Source of the DNA: Bacteroidota bacterium
Lineage (GTDB): Bacteria > Bacteroidota > Bacteroidia > UBA8524
Length of the DNA stretch: 64,000 nucleotides
Direction of reading: 5' to 3'
Assembly: GCA_016124735.1 (NCBI GenBank)
Contig: WGMZ01000002.1
Location: 46,650-110,649, forward strand
In this document: positions 18,249 to 27,154 of the stretch, piece after piece
Layout: every line of letters begins with the position of its first letter
How positions within the stretch are numbered: position 1 is the stretch's first letter
Notes under the pieces: generated by a model
Seen by the model: only the letters and a program-made list of their open reading frames with translations
Told to the model about the DNA's origin: nothing
Databases searched by the model: none
Program-made: the position numbers and the translations under genes

Positions 18249-20033
18249 TTAGAAACAGTATTTGTTTTCGTCGATGATTTTCTGGGCAATGCTCTGTCGT
18301 GCCGCCTTGGCATTGAAGGGCTCTTGTTTGGTATACCGTTTCAATCCCATCAACATCATCCGCAACTCATCTCCTTCGGCAAAGCTGTTTAAAGCCTCTT
18401 TTACCTGTACCCAGATGATATCGCAGGCATTGTTGAGGTACAGCCGGGCCATGGCCAGTTGCACATGGCAGGCTTCCTCCCCGCGCATGCCTACCAATTT
18501 CTCAACGCGCAGCAGGGTAGACTCTGCGATATAGGTCTCGATGGCCATATTGGCGATGTTCATTATCACTTCCTGTTCTTTGGCCAGGCTTTCCATCAAT
18601 TTTTGAACGGCTGCTCCCGCAGTTAACAAAATGGCTTTCTTGAAATTGCCCAGAAGCTTTTTCTCATAGGCGAAAAGGGTGTCTTCGGGTTCGGAGAAAT
18701 CAGGAATCTCCATGAGTTCCCCAGCCACTTTTTGGGCAGGTCCCATCAGATCGAGTTCCCCTTTCATGGCGCGTTTTAAAACCATATCGACAATTAACAG
18801 ACGATTGATTTCATTGGTTCCTTCAAAGATTCTGTTGATTCGGGAATCGCGGTAGATACGCTCCATGGGCGCGTCGGCACTGTATCCCATTCCGCCATAG
18901 ATCTGTACACCTTCATCGGCTACGTAGTCCAGCGTTTCGGAGCCATGAACTTTCAAAATGGCTGCCTCAACGGCGAACTGTTCAATTCCTTTCAGAATGG
19001 CTTTTCCTTCCTCCATGCCGCCTTCAATCAAAGCGTCGATGGCATCATCTATATTTTGAGAAGCCCGGTAGGTGGCACTTTCCGACGCGAAAATGCGGGT
19101 GGCTTGTTCTGCTATTTTATAACGGATAGCACCGTACTTGGAAATGGGCCTTCCAAACTGATTGCGCTCATTGGCGTACAATATTGTTTGGGTCACTGTT
19201 CTTTTGGAAGCTCCGATTGCCGCTCCGGCAAGCTTAATGCGCCCTATATTCAGAATATTGACAGCAATCTTAAATCCATTTTCTCTTTCAGAAAGCAGAT
19301 TTTCAACCGGCACCTTGCAGTCGTTGAAAAAGATTTGCCGGGTGGAGCTGCCTTTAATCCCCATCTTATGTTCTTCCGGATTGAGGCTGATGCCCCCAAA
19401 AGTTTTTTCTACGATGAAGGCAGAGAGATTTTTATCGTCATCTATTTTGGCGAATACGGTAAAGACATCGGCAAACCCTCCGTTGGTGATCCACATCTTT
19501 TGTCCGTTGAGGAGGTAATGCTTGCCATCTTCGGTGAGTTTGGCGCTGGTTCGTCCGCTGTTGGCATCGGAGCCACTTCCCGGTTCGGTCAAACAATAGC
19601 TGGCTTTCCATTCGCCGGTCGCCAATTTGGGAATGTATTTCTTCTTTTGCTCTTCCGTACCGTAATATAGAATTGGCAAAGTCCCGATCCCGGTATGGGC
19701 AGACAAGGCCACCGCTACAGAATGACCCGCACCTAAGGCCTCGGTGGTGAGCATGGAAGTCACGAAATCGAAGCCCATTCCACCCAGCTCAGCGGGGACA
19801 GAGGCACCCAGTAACCCGAGTTCTCCGGCTTTATCTAAAAGCGAAGGCATGAGGCCTTCTTCCATGCTGTCGATGCGATCGAGAATAGGCATCACCTCCT
19901 GGTCGATATAATCGTCGCAGGTCTGCTTGATCATCAGCTGCTCTTCGCTCCATTGTTCGGGGATGAAGACGTCTTCGGCCGCTGTTTCTTTGATGAGGAA
20001 CTCGCCTCCTTTGGTTTTATTACTTGCTGACAT
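18249..20033 (-). CDS. fadE: Acyl-CoA dehydrogenase (FadE of the fadNAE type)
   Basis: The 594-residue enzyme has the acyl-CoA dehydrogenase core in residues about 35-420: GASVPAELGGMGFDF, the FAD-contacting YCLTEPGSGSDA, KMWITNGGFADVFTVFA, RNQFGRPISKYGAIR, and the catalytic Glu in RIFEGTNEINRLL. A C-terminal helical extension of about 160 residues follows, as in very-long-chain dehydrogenases and Bacillus FadE, which has a similar length. It oxidises acyl-CoA to trans-2-enoyl-CoA and passes electrons to ETF. It follows fadA by 14 bases within the operon marR-fadN-fadA-fadE. The gene order matches Bacillus fadNAE, which supports the symbol. Confidence 0.93.
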   Translation of the reverse strand: MSASNKTKGGEFLIKETAAEDVFIPEQWSEEQLMIKQTCDDYIDQEVMPILDRIDSMEEGLMPSLLDKAGELGLLGASVPAELGGMGFDFVTSMLTTEALGAGHSVAVALSAHTGIGTLPILYYGTEEQKKKYIPKLATGEWKASYCLTEPGSGSDANSGRTSAKLTEDGKHYLLNGQKMWITNGGFADVFTVFAKIDDDKNLSAFIVEKTFGGISLNPEEHKMGIKGSSTRQIFFNDCKVPVENLLSERENGFKIAVNILNIGRIKLAGAAIGASKRTVTQTILYANERNQFGRPISKYGAIRYKIAEQATRIFASESATYRASQNIDDAIDALIEGGMEEGKAILKGIEQFAVEAAILKVHGSETLDYVADEGVQIYGGMGYSADAPMERIYRDSRINRIFEGTNEINRLLIVDMVLKRAMKGELDLMGPAQKVAGELMEIPDFSEPEDTLFAYEKKLLGNFKKAILLTAGAAVQKLMESLAKEQEVIMNIANMAIETYIAESTLLRVEKLVGMRGEEACHVQLAMARLYLNNACDIIWVQVKEALNSFAEGDELRMMLMGLKRYTKQEPFNAKAARQSIAQKIIDENKYCF

Positions 20034-20047
20034 GGTCGTTTATCTTT

Positions 20048-21223
20048 TTAAAGCATTTCAATCACCCCGGCAGCACCTTGTCCGGTGCCTACACACATGG
20101 TGACAATGCCGTATTTCTGTTTATTTCTTTTCAATTCGTTCATCAATTGTACAGTGAGCTTTGCTCCGCTGCATCCGAGGGGATGACCCAGTGCAATGGC
20201 TCCGCCGTTCACGTTTACTTTGTCGGGATTGATATCCAATTCGCGCAGTACTGCAATTGATTGCGAGGCAAAGGCTTCGTTCAACTCATAGGTAGAGATA
20301 TCTTTTTCTTTCAGGCCTGCTTTTTCCAGGGCTTTTGGAATGGCATATACCGGCGCGATTCCCATGATGCGTGGCGGCACACCTACCAAAGCATGAGAAG
20401 CCAGCCGGGCAATGGGTTTTAGATTATTAGCCTTAACAAACGCCTCACTGCATACCATCACAAAGGCCGCTCCATCGCTCGTTTGCGAGGAATTGCCGGC
20501 GGTGATACAGCCATCGCTGGAGAATACGGGTTTCAATTTCCCTAATGCTTCGAGCGTACTTCCGGCTCTTGGGCCCTCGTCCGTATCGAATGTGTATTCT
20601 CGGGTTTTGCGTTTGTTGTCGGCACCGACATAGTTCTCCTGAATCCGGATCGGAACAATCTCATCTTTGAATTTTCCGGCTTCAATGGCTGCCAGTGCTT
20701 TTTCATGGGATTTCAGTGAAAAGGCATCCTGGTCTTCGCGGCTTACCTTGTATTCCTTGGCTACTTCTTCGGCGGTGAGTCCCATATTCCAGTACCAATC
20801 GGGGTTGTTGAGTCCGATTTTCGCATTCGGGGCGATGCGGTAGCCCCCCATCGGGATATAACTCATGCTCTCCACCCCACCGGCAATAATGCAATCGGCA
20901 ATGCCGGCGTCAATCTTAGCCGAGGCAATGGCAATGGTTTCCAGTCCGGAGGCACAGTAGCGGTTAACGGTCATGCCGGGAACCTTGTCGGTATCCAGTG
21001 ACAATAAGGAAATCAAGCGCCCGACATTCAAGCCTTGTTCGGCTTCCGGCAAGGCATTTCCCACGATAACATCATCTATTTGTTCCGGTGCAATCTCCGG
21101 TACTGATTTCATCAGATGACGGATTACGTCACAGGCTAAATCATCCGGTCGATAAAAGCGCAGGGATCCTCTGGGGGCTTTCCCAACGGCACTTCGGAAT
21201 CCGGCGACTATATATGCATTCAT
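20048..21223 (-). CDS. fadA: Acetyl-CoA C-acyltransferase (3-ketoacyl-CoA thiolase)
   Basis: The 391-residue thiolase has the full set of active-site motifs: the nucleophilic Cys in NRYCASGLETIAIA (about residue 88), the His in NGGAIALGHPLGCSGAK, and the general-base Cys in VTMCVGTGQGAAG near the C-terminus. The YELNEAFASQ block is also present. It cleaves 3-ketoacyl-CoA to acetyl-CoA and a shortened acyl-CoA, the last step of beta-oxidation, in the cytoplasm. The gap to fadN is 15 bases and to fadE 14 bases, so the three are one transcript. A biosynthetic thiolase role is less likely given this context. Confidence 0.95.
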   Translation of the reverse strand: MNAYIVAGFRSAVGKAPRGSLRFYRPDDLACDVIRHLMKSVPEIAPEQIDDVIVGNALPEAEQGLNVGRLISLLSLDTDKVPGMTVNRYCASGLETIAIASAKIDAGIADCIIAGGVESMSYIPMGGYRIAPNAKIGLNNPDWYWNMGLTAEEVAKEYKVSREDQDAFSLKSHEKALAAIEAGKFKDEIVPIRIQENYVGADNKRKTREYTFDTDEGPRAGSTLEALGKLKPVFSSDGCITAGNSSQTSDGAAFVMVCSEAFVKANNLKPIARLASHALVGVPPRIMGIAPVYAIPKALEKAGLKEKDISTYELNEAFASQSIAVLRELDINPDKVNVNGGAIALGHPLGCSGAKLTVQLMNELKRNKQKYGIVTMCVGTGQGAAGVIEML

Positions 21224-21238
21224 CTTCTTCTCTCTCTT

Positions 21239-23644
21239 TTAATTGCGTAATACTTTTCCTCCCTTAACAATGCTCTGCAAGCGCTCGAGGGTTTTTCGCT
21301 CTGCACAGAGTTCCACAAAGGCCTTTCTTTCCAGGTCGAGGAGGTATTGTTCGTCTACCTGGGTAGGTTCCGACAAGTCTCCACCGGCAAGGACATAGCC
21401 CAGCTTATGGGAAATTTTCAAATCGTGCTCACTCATGTAATGGCCGGCCAGCATGGAGTTGGCGCCGACATAGACCAATCCGAGGGCCTGGTTTCCGAGT
21501 ACTTTGATGTCTTTTCTGGGTGCGGGTTGGGTATAACCTGCATCGGCCAATCCGAGGCAGGCAGTTTTGGCTTCGGCCAATTGCCGCGCTCTGGAAACAA
21601 CTACGGTGTCTCTTCCTTTTTTGAGGATGCCAAGATCGAAAGCTTCGTGGGCAGAGGTGGCCACCTTCGCCTGACCGATATTCAGGAACTTTTCGCGGAA
21701 GGTATTCAATTCAATATCTCCTTCACGGAAAGAATCGGAGATACGTACCGCAAATTCTTTGGTGCCTCCGCCTCCGGGAATCACGCCCACACCGAATTCC
21801 ACCAGACCGATATAGGTTTCTGCATGGGCTACTACCTGATCGGCATGGAGACAAATCTCACAGCCTCCGCCTAAAGTGAGATTGTGTGGTGCAGCCACCA
21901 CGGGGATGGACGAATAGCGAATGCGCATGGTGGTTTTCTGAAAAGCTTTGACGGCCATATTCAGTTCATCGTATTCCTGCTCTGCGGCCATCATGAAAAT
22001 CATCCCCACATTGGCACCTGCCGAGAAGTTCGCGCCCTCATTGCTAATGACCAGTCCGCGGTAATCTTTTTCAGCCATGTCGAGGGCTTTGTTGATGCCC
22101 GCCAGCACTTCGCCACCGATGGTATTCATCTTGGTATGGAACTCAACATTGAGAATGCCGTCTCCCAGATCGATGATGCTGACTCCCGAGTTCTTCCAGA
22201 GGGTATGTCCTTCGCGGAGATTATCCAGCGAGATGAAGTCTTCGGTTCCCGGAATGACCTGATAGGATTTGGAAGGGATATCGTAAAAAAGGCGTTTCCC
22301 ATTTTCCACCTTATAAAAGGTGGTATTCCCTGCTGCTAAAAAGTCATCCAACCAGGAAGCAGCTTTGTAACCCGCCTTGTCCATCATCTTCAGGGCCTTT
22401 TCTACTCCGATGCAATCCCAGTATTCAAAGGGCCCCATTTCCCAGCCGAAACCAGCTTTCAGGGCGTCATCTATTTTGTATAGTTCGTCGGCTATTTCAG
22501 GAATTCGATTGGAAACATACTGAAAGAGGGCGGAGAAGGTTTCCCGGTAAAATTCACCGGCTTTGTCCTGCCCGTTAACCAGCATCGGAATGCGGTCTTT
22601 CAGGTTTTCGATGGGCCTGGTCATCTCCAGGGTGGCGAATTTGGCCTTTTGTTGCGGATGATATTCGAGGGTTTTCAGATTGAGGGCAAGGATTTCCGAC
22701 TTGCCCGCGTCGTTTTTGATTTTCTTGTAAAAGCCCTGCCGGGTTTTGTCGCCCAGCCATTGATTCTCTTCCATTTTTTTGAGGTAATCGGGAAGAACGA
22801 AAAGGCTGTTGGCTTCGTCGTCCGGACAATTCTCTTTGACCCCGTTCGCTACCTTAATCAGGGTATCGAGGCCAACGACATCCGCAGTACGGAAGGTGGC
22901 TGATTTAGGCCGGCCCAACACAGGGCCTGTCAGTTTATCGACCTCCTCGATGCTGAGATCCATCTTTTCCACCAGATGAAGAAGCGCCATGATGCCGAAA
23001 ACACCGACGCGGTTGGCCACAAAGGCGGGGGTGTCTTTTGCGAGCACGGTAGTTTTGCCGAGGAATTTCTCTCCGTATTCCATCAGAAAATCCACGACAT
23101 CGGCTTTGGTATGAGGGGTAGGAATAATTTCCAGAAGACGCAGGTAGCGGGGAGGATTGAAAAAGTGGGTGCCGCAGAAATAATCTTTAAAATCGTCGCT
23201 TCGACCTTCTGTTAGCAGATGGATGGGAATGCCCGAGGTGTTCGAGGAAATAAAGGTTCCGGGCTTCCGGGATTTCTCAACCTCTTCGTAGACCTGTTTC
23301 TTGATTTTCAGGTTTTCGACCACCACTTCAATGACCCAGTCGTAGTCGGCAATGCGCGACATATCATCTTCGAAATTTCCTGTGCTGATGCGGCTGGCGA
23401 AGGATTTATGGTAGATGGGCGAGGGATTGGATTTGAGAGCAAAAGTCAAGGCTTCGTTCACCAATCGGTTTCTTACTTTTGGCGATTCGAGACTTAGTCC
23501 GGCTGCTTTTTCTTTCGCGTTGAGCTCTCTGGGAACAATATCGAGAAGCAGCACTTCACAACCGATATTGGCGAAGTGGCAGGCAATACGGCTGCCCATT
23601 ACTCCGGATCCCAAAACGGCTACTTTGTGGATATGACGTGTCAT
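21239..23644 (-). CDS. fadN: 3-hydroxyacyl-CoA dehydrogenase / enoyl-CoA hydratase (FadN type)
   Basis: The protein has 801 residues with the dehydrogenase first and the hydratase last, the opposite order to E. coli FadB and the same as Bacillus FadN. The NAD loop is VAVLGSGVMGSRIACHFANIG at the N-terminus; SSNTSGIPI and CGTHFFNPPRYLRLLEIIP follow in the Rossmann and dimer parts. The crotonase-fold part from about residue 480 has NEGANFSAGANVGM for the oxyanion hole and GLVEFGVGVIPGGGG with the catalytic Glu. It hydrates enoyl-CoA and oxidises 3-hydroxyacyl-CoA. Its start overlaps the marR stop by four bases. Confidence 0.93.
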   Translation of the reverse strand: MTRHIHKVAVLGSGVMGSRIACHFANIGCEVLLLDIVPRELNAKEKAAGLSLESPKVRNRLVNEALTFALKSNPSPIYHKSFASRISTGNFEDDMSRIADYDWVIEVVVENLKIKKQVYEEVEKSRKPGTFISSNTSGIPIHLLTEGRSDDFKDYFCGTHFFNPPRYLRLLEIIPTPHTKADVVDFLMEYGEKFLGKTTVLAKDTPAFVANRVGVFGIMALLHLVEKMDLSIEEVDKLTGPVLGRPKSATFRTADVVGLDTLIKVANGVKENCPDDEANSLFVLPDYLKKMEENQWLGDKTRQGFYKKIKNDAGKSEILALNLKTLEYHPQQKAKFATLEMTRPIENLKDRIPMLVNGQDKAGEFYRETFSALFQYVSNRIPEIADELYKIDDALKAGFGWEMGPFEYWDCIGVEKALKMMDKAGYKAASWLDDFLAAGNTTFYKVENGKRLFYDIPSKSYQVIPGTEDFISLDNLREGHTLWKNSGVSIIDLGDGILNVEFHTKMNTIGGEVLAGINKALDMAEKDYRGLVISNEGANFSAGANVGMIFMMAAEQEYDELNMAVKAFQKTTMRIRYSSIPVVAAPHNLTLGGGCEICLHADQVVAHAETYIGLVEFGVGVIPGGGGTKEFAVRISDSFREGDIELNTFREKFLNIGQAKVATSAHEAFDLGILKKGRDTVVVSRARQLAEAKTACLGLADAGYTQPAPRKDIKVLGNQALGLVYVGANSMLAGHYMSEHDLKISHKLGYVLAGGDLSEPTQVDEQYLLDLERKAFVELCAERKTLERLQSIVKGGKVLRN

Positions 23645-24093
23645 TCTAGTTTTAGCATTTTATTGCGCTCGTTGGCAAGCGCGGTGATATCATCTAAGGC
23701 ATTAAAAAATTCGGTGATGCGGTCTTTGCCAATTTTTAATTCGACAGCGTGATTGAAGTTTCGCACCACGTTTTTTGCGAGTTCTTTGGAGGCACGGCCT
23801 TTATCGGTTAAGACAATGCGTATCCTGCGGCGGTCGTCTTCGTTCGGGATGCGCTGAATCAATCCTTTTTGTTCGAGAGAGAGTATCAGGCGGGAAAGCG
23901 AAGTACTTTCCATTCCGAGGGCCGGAGCAATGTCGGAAGCATAGGAGCCTTCGTGGCTATCGACGTTGAGCAGGAAATGACCCATGGAGATGGTGAGGTT
24001 GTGCAGGTTGGCCTCGGTGTTGTACATGCGACTGACGACTTGCCAGGCAGTTTTTAATTTGGAATCGACCGTTTCGGTGTGTTTTCTGCTCAT
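23641..24093 (-). CDS. MarR-family regulator of the fatty-acid operon
   Basis: The 150-residue protein is a MarR-type winged helix: N-terminal helices (DSKLKTAWQVVSRMYNTEANLHN), a DNA-reading helix region ASDIAPALGMESTSLSRLILSLEQKGLI, and the wing QRIPNEDDRRRIRIVLTDKGRASK with its DxRxxRxxLT signature. It heads the fadN-fadA-fadE operon and overlaps fadN. A perfect palindrome lies 24 bases ahead of its start codon, inside its promoter, and a near copy lies between the acyl-CoA ligase and the monooxygenase gene. I infer that it represses itself and these genes, and that an acyl-CoA releases it, as for FadR-like MarR proteins. Confidence 0.88.
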   Translation of the reverse strand: MSRKHTETVDSKLKTAWQVVSRMYNTEANLHNLTISMGHFLLNVDSHEGSYASDIAPALGMESTSLSRLILSLEQKGLIQRIPNEDDRRRIRIVLTDKGRASKELAKNVVRNFNHAVELKIGKDRITEFFNALDDITALANERNKMLKLE

Positions 24094-24098
24094 GAATT

Positions 24099-24106
24099 CA
24101 AATATA
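24099..24106 (-). promoter_or_regulatory. -7 box of the marR-fad operon
   Basis: TATATTTG on the minus strand matches the Bacteroidota TAnnTTTG element six bases before the marR ATG. No TTG is visible 17-20 bases upstream; instead the TATGCGCGCATA palindrome covers most of that interval and reaches to its edge. This would let a repressor block the upstream promoter contacts. Confidence 0.5.
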
Positions 24107-24116
24107 CAATAAAACC

Positions 24117-24128
24117 TATGCGCGCATA
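24117..24128. promoter_or_regulatory. Probable MarR operator (site 1)
   Basis: TATGCGCGCATA is a perfect 12-bp palindrome in the 39-base gap between the marR start and the acyl-CoA ligase stop. It overlaps the upstream part of the marR promoter. The same half-sites recur at 25958-25971. A palindrome of this size suits a dimeric winged-helix repressor. Confidence 0.6.
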
Positions 24129-24132
24129 ATAA

Positions 24133-25920
24133 TTAATCAAAAAAGTCGGATGAATCAGTATGCGCATAGATCCGATCGTAAGCTTCTTTGTTATGCGCCA
24201 GAATAATCTTCCGTTTGAGTGATAATTTCGGAGTCATTTCGCCGTCTTCTACACTCCATTCTTTCGGCAGGAGTTCGATTTTTTTGATCTTTTCGTATTG
24301 GGCGAGGTTGGCATTGGTTTTTTCCACCTCTTTCCAGATTCGGTCTTTCACTACCTGGCTATGGCAAATGTCTTCATGCGTATAGAAAGGCACGCCATTG
24401 TGATCACTCCAGTCGCGCAGAAAGGAGAAGGAGGGGACGATAAAGGCTGCAGGGAATTTCTTGTTTTCGCCAATGACCATGGCTTGTTCGATAAAGCGGC
24501 TTTCTTTGAGGCTGTTCTCAATGATTTGCGGCGTGATGTATTTGCCTCCGCTGGTCTTGAACATTTCTTTTTTACGGTCGGTGATGCGGAGGAATCGCCC
24601 TTCTTCAATTTGTCCGATATCACCGGTATGGAACCAACCTTCTTCGTCGATGACTTCAGCCGTTATTTCCGGACGATGGTAGTAGCCCAGCATCACATTG
24701 GGACCTTTGACGAGGATTTCGCCATCCTCTGCAATTTTTACTTCTTCATTGAATAAGATGGGACCTACTGTGCCTATTCGGGTATCATCTTCTTTCAATT
24801 GATTAACGGCAATTACCGGAGACGTTTCGGTAAGTCCGTAGCCCTCCAGAATGGGAATTTTCGCAGCATGAAACACACGAGCTAACCTGGGCTGCAAGGC
24901 AGACCCTCCGGAAACAACTCCGACTATATTGCCACCCAGAGCTTCCCGCCATTTTTTAAAAATAAGAGCATTCGCAATTGCCAGTTGGATATCGTACCAG
25001 GTGCCATTTTTGTGAAACTGTTCGTAGCGTAAGCCCAGATGCAGGGCCCAGAAAAAGAGGCCTTTCTTGATGCCCTTCAGTTGAGTACCGGTGCTGAGAA
25101 TCTTCTCATAGACTTTTTCAAGCAGTCGGGGTACGGTCACGAAAATCTGGGGTTTCACTTCCAGGAGGTTGGCCGCGATAGTATCCATGCTTTCGGCATA
25201 ATACACGGAGATACCTTTATCTATATAGACATAGGAGAGCATGCGCTCGTAGACATGATTCAGCGGCAGGAAACTCAGGGCGCGCCAATAGGTTTCAAAA
25301 GGGCAGATGTCGCGGGTAGCTTCCACATTGCTGATGAAGTTCCGGTGGGATAGCATCACTCCTTTTGGGTTGCCGGTGGTGCCGGATGTATAAATAAGCG
25401 TGGCCATGTCGTTGGGATGAATGGCATCTTCGCGTTTTTTTAATTCTTCTGGGTTTGGATGCGCTTTACCCAGTTCAACGAGATCGACAAGGCTCCGCAG
25501 TCCGTCGACGGAACGGAAGCAGAATATCTCTTTGATGGAGGAAGAGGCTTCGCAGCTTTTGATTTTGTCGTAGAGCTTTTCATTCTCAATGAAGAAATAG
25601 CTGATTTCCGCATCCTGGATGATATGGTTCAGGTCATGTTCGCTGATTGTTGGATATACCGGCGTGTTAATGGTACCTGTTTGGAGGCAGGCGTAATCGA
25701 CAAAATTCCATTCCGGACAATTCGAAGAGATCAATCCAATTTTTTCTCCCGGCTGAATACCGAGATGGATGAAGGCATAAGAGAGGTTTTCTACGTGGCT
25801 GAGGTATTCCTCAGTGGAATATTTTATCCAGACCCCATCGACTTTTCCAGCCAGGGCGTCTTCTTTATGCGGTTTATCGCGTAAATTATAAAGGAAATCA
25901 AAGAGTCTGAGGTTTTCCAT
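24133..25920 (-). CDS. Long-chain fatty acid-CoA ligase (AMP-binding)
   Basis: The 595-residue enzyme has the AMP-forming ligase motifs in order: ATP/AMP loop TLIYTSGTTGNPKGVMLSHRN (about residues 173-193), LPLNHVYERM, GGSALQPRLARVFHAA, GYGLTETSPVIAVN, WFHTGDIGQIEEGRFLRITDRKKEMFKTSGGKYI, and a C-terminal domain with LKRK. The pattern matches bacterial FadD15/LCFA proteins of about 600 residues. It activates fatty acids to acyl-CoA, feeding the FadNAE enzymes next door. It is transcribed in the same direction as marR, 39 bases ahead, and has a near-palindromic MarR-like site 38 bases upstream of its own ATG, so it is probably co-regulated. Confidence 0.92.
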   Translation of the reverse strand: MENLRLFDFLYNLRDKPHKEDALAGKVDGVWIKYSTEEYLSHVENLSYAFIHLGIQPGEKIGLISSNCPEWNFVDYACLQTGTINTPVYPTISEHDLNHIIQDAEISYFFIENEKLYDKIKSCEASSSIKEIFCFRSVDGLRSLVDLVELGKAHPNPEELKKREDAIHPNDMATLIYTSGTTGNPKGVMLSHRNFISNVEATRDICPFETYWRALSFLPLNHVYERMLSYVYIDKGISVYYAESMDTIAANLLEVKPQIFVTVPRLLEKVYEKILSTGTQLKGIKKGLFFWALHLGLRYEQFHKNGTWYDIQLAIANALIFKKWREALGGNIVGVVSGGSALQPRLARVFHAAKIPILEGYGLTETSPVIAVNQLKEDDTRIGTVGPILFNEEVKIAEDGEILVKGPNVMLGYYHRPEITAEVIDEEGWFHTGDIGQIEEGRFLRITDRKKEMFKTSGGKYITPQIIENSLKESRFIEQAMVIGENKKFPAAFIVPSFSFLRDWSDHNGVPFYTHEDICHSQVVKDRIWKEVEKTNANLAQYEKIKKIELLPKEWSVEDGEMTPKLSLKRKIILAHNKEAYDRIYAHTDSSDFFD

Positions 25921-25957
25921 AACGAACGGAAGTGAACATGAATTTCAGAATTAAATC

Positions 25958-25971
25958 TTATGCGTGCATAA
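25958..25971. promoter_or_regulatory. Probable MarR operator (site 2) between divergent genes
   Basis: TTATGCGTGCATAA has perfect six-base arms (TTATGC / GCATAA) around a GT centre and matches site 1 at 11 of the 12 core bases. It lies in the 88-base gap between the divergent acyl-CoA ligase and nitronate-monooxygenase-like genes, so one bound dimer could control both. Confidence 0.6.
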
Positions 25972-26008
25972 AATTAATGTAATATTGTAAGAATTCAAAG
26001 CAAATGCC

Positions 26009-27007
26009 ATGAGAAATAACCCTGATATCTTAAAAGAGTTAAACATGGACTTCCCGCTCATTCTGGCACCCATGTTTTTAGTCAGCAATATGGCGATGAT
26101 GAAGGCTGGCATGCGCGCCGGAATTATGGCGGTATTCCCCAGTTTGAATTTCAGAAAGGAAGGTGAGTTGGCGGCAGTTTTGGATGAATTAAATACGTAT
26201 CATCAGGAGAATAAGAGCGGCAACTATGGCGTGAACATCATTGTACAGAAGAGCAATCCACTTTCTGCGAAGCACGCAAAAATTTGTTTGGAGAAAGAGG
26301 TGCCCTTCATTATCACCTCCCTTGGGAACCCCAAAGAAATTATAGAAGGAGCGCATGCGTATGGAGGCAAGGTTTTTTGTGATGTGACCAATTTGGTCCA
26401 CGCGAAGAAATGCCACGATTTGGGATGTGATGGATTTATTGCCGTGGGGCAAGGAGCAGGCGGACATGCCGGTCCGAACCCATTGCAGGTATTAATTCCA
26501 GCTTTGCGCGAACAATTTCCTGACACCCCAGTAATAGCTGCAGGTGGCATTGCAACGGGGGCCGGACTGCTTTCCGTTCAGGCGCTGGGAGCCATTGGGG
26601 CATCTGTGGGAACCCGCTTTATTGCCAGCGAAGAGGCTGGCGTTAACGACGCCTATAAAAATGCTATTGTCGATTCCGGGATGGATGATATCGTGATGAC
26701 CACCAAATTATCCGGGACGCCCTGCGCCGTCATCAGCAATGAATCGGCGAAGAAGATGGGCTTGAAGCAAAATGCTTTTGAGCGGTGGATGAGCAAGAAT
26801 CCCCGCACCAAGAAATGGTTCAAGACCCTGATTCAAATCCGCGGGATGAAGAAGCTCGAGAAATCCATCCTGCCCAATAACTACCAGAAACTCTGGACCG
26901 CAGGAAAATCTTCTGAGTTGGTGCATGAGGTGCTGAGTTGCGAGGAGATTGTGAAGAGGTTTAAAAAGGAGTGGGAGGAGACTCGGAAAGATCTCGGAAT
27001 CATTTAA
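26009..27007 (+). CDS. Nitronate monooxygenase / FabK-like flavoprotein
   Basis: The 332-residue protein is a TIM-barrel FMN enzyme: N-terminal PLILAPMFLVSNMAMMKAGMRAG, YGVNIIV, DGFIAVGQGAGGHAGPNP with the FMN-proximal His, then AAGGIATGAGLLSVQALGAIGASVGTRFIASEEA binding the FMN phosphate. These are shared by nitronate monooxygenase (2-nitropropane dioxygenase) and enoyl-ACP reductase FabK. The site-2 palindrome directly upstream and the divergent acyl-CoA ligase suggest control by fatty acids. This makes a role in lipid metabolism, such as reducing an unsaturated acyl-CoA, as plausible as nitronate oxidation. Confidence 0.8.
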   Translation: MRNNPDILKELNMDFPLILAPMFLVSNMAMMKAGMRAGIMAVFPSLNFRKEGELAAVLDELNTYHQENKSGNYGVNIIVQKSNPLSAKHAKICLEKEVPFIITSLGNPKEIIEGAHAYGGKVFCDVTNLVHAKKCHDLGCDGFIAVGQGAGGHAGPNPLQVLIPALREQFPDTPVIAAGGIATGAGLLSVQALGAIGASVGTRFIASEEAGVNDAYKNAIVDSGMDDIVMTTKLSGTPCAVISNESAKKMGLKQNAFERWMSKNPRTKKWFKTLIQIRGMKKLEKSILPNNYQKLWTAGKSSELVHEVLSCEEIVKRFKKEWEETRKDLGII

Positions 27008-27026
27008 TCTTTAGCTTTCTCCTCCT

Positions 27027-27143
27027 CCACCAATACCTCCCCAAATTCATCGCTCATCAAAGGGATATTGCATAAGGGGCAGACATCGCATTTGCCTTTG
27101 TTTACGCAGTGCTTTCTTTCATTTTAGGGGAGCTTGTATATGT
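27027..27143 (-). repeat. Decayed copy of the 3' end of the MBL-fold gene (copy 1)
   Basis: About 117 bases match the 3' end of the MBL-fold gene (29383-29498) and copy 2 at 29056-29173, for example CTCATCAAAGGGATATTGCA in all three. In minus-strand translation the CDVCxLCNIPLMSDEFGE tail is readable, but a TAA interrupts it near the start (NIYKLP*NERKH) and the ATG is lost. It is a pseudogene fragment joined directly to tRNA-derived repeat unit A. Confidence 0.85.
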
Positions 27144-27154
27144 TGCTGAATCAT

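Noticed and set aside
18945-19670. 241-residue plus-strand ORF opposite fadE
   Set aside because: It is a long antisense shadow frame of a strongly conserved gene; no signal or domain.
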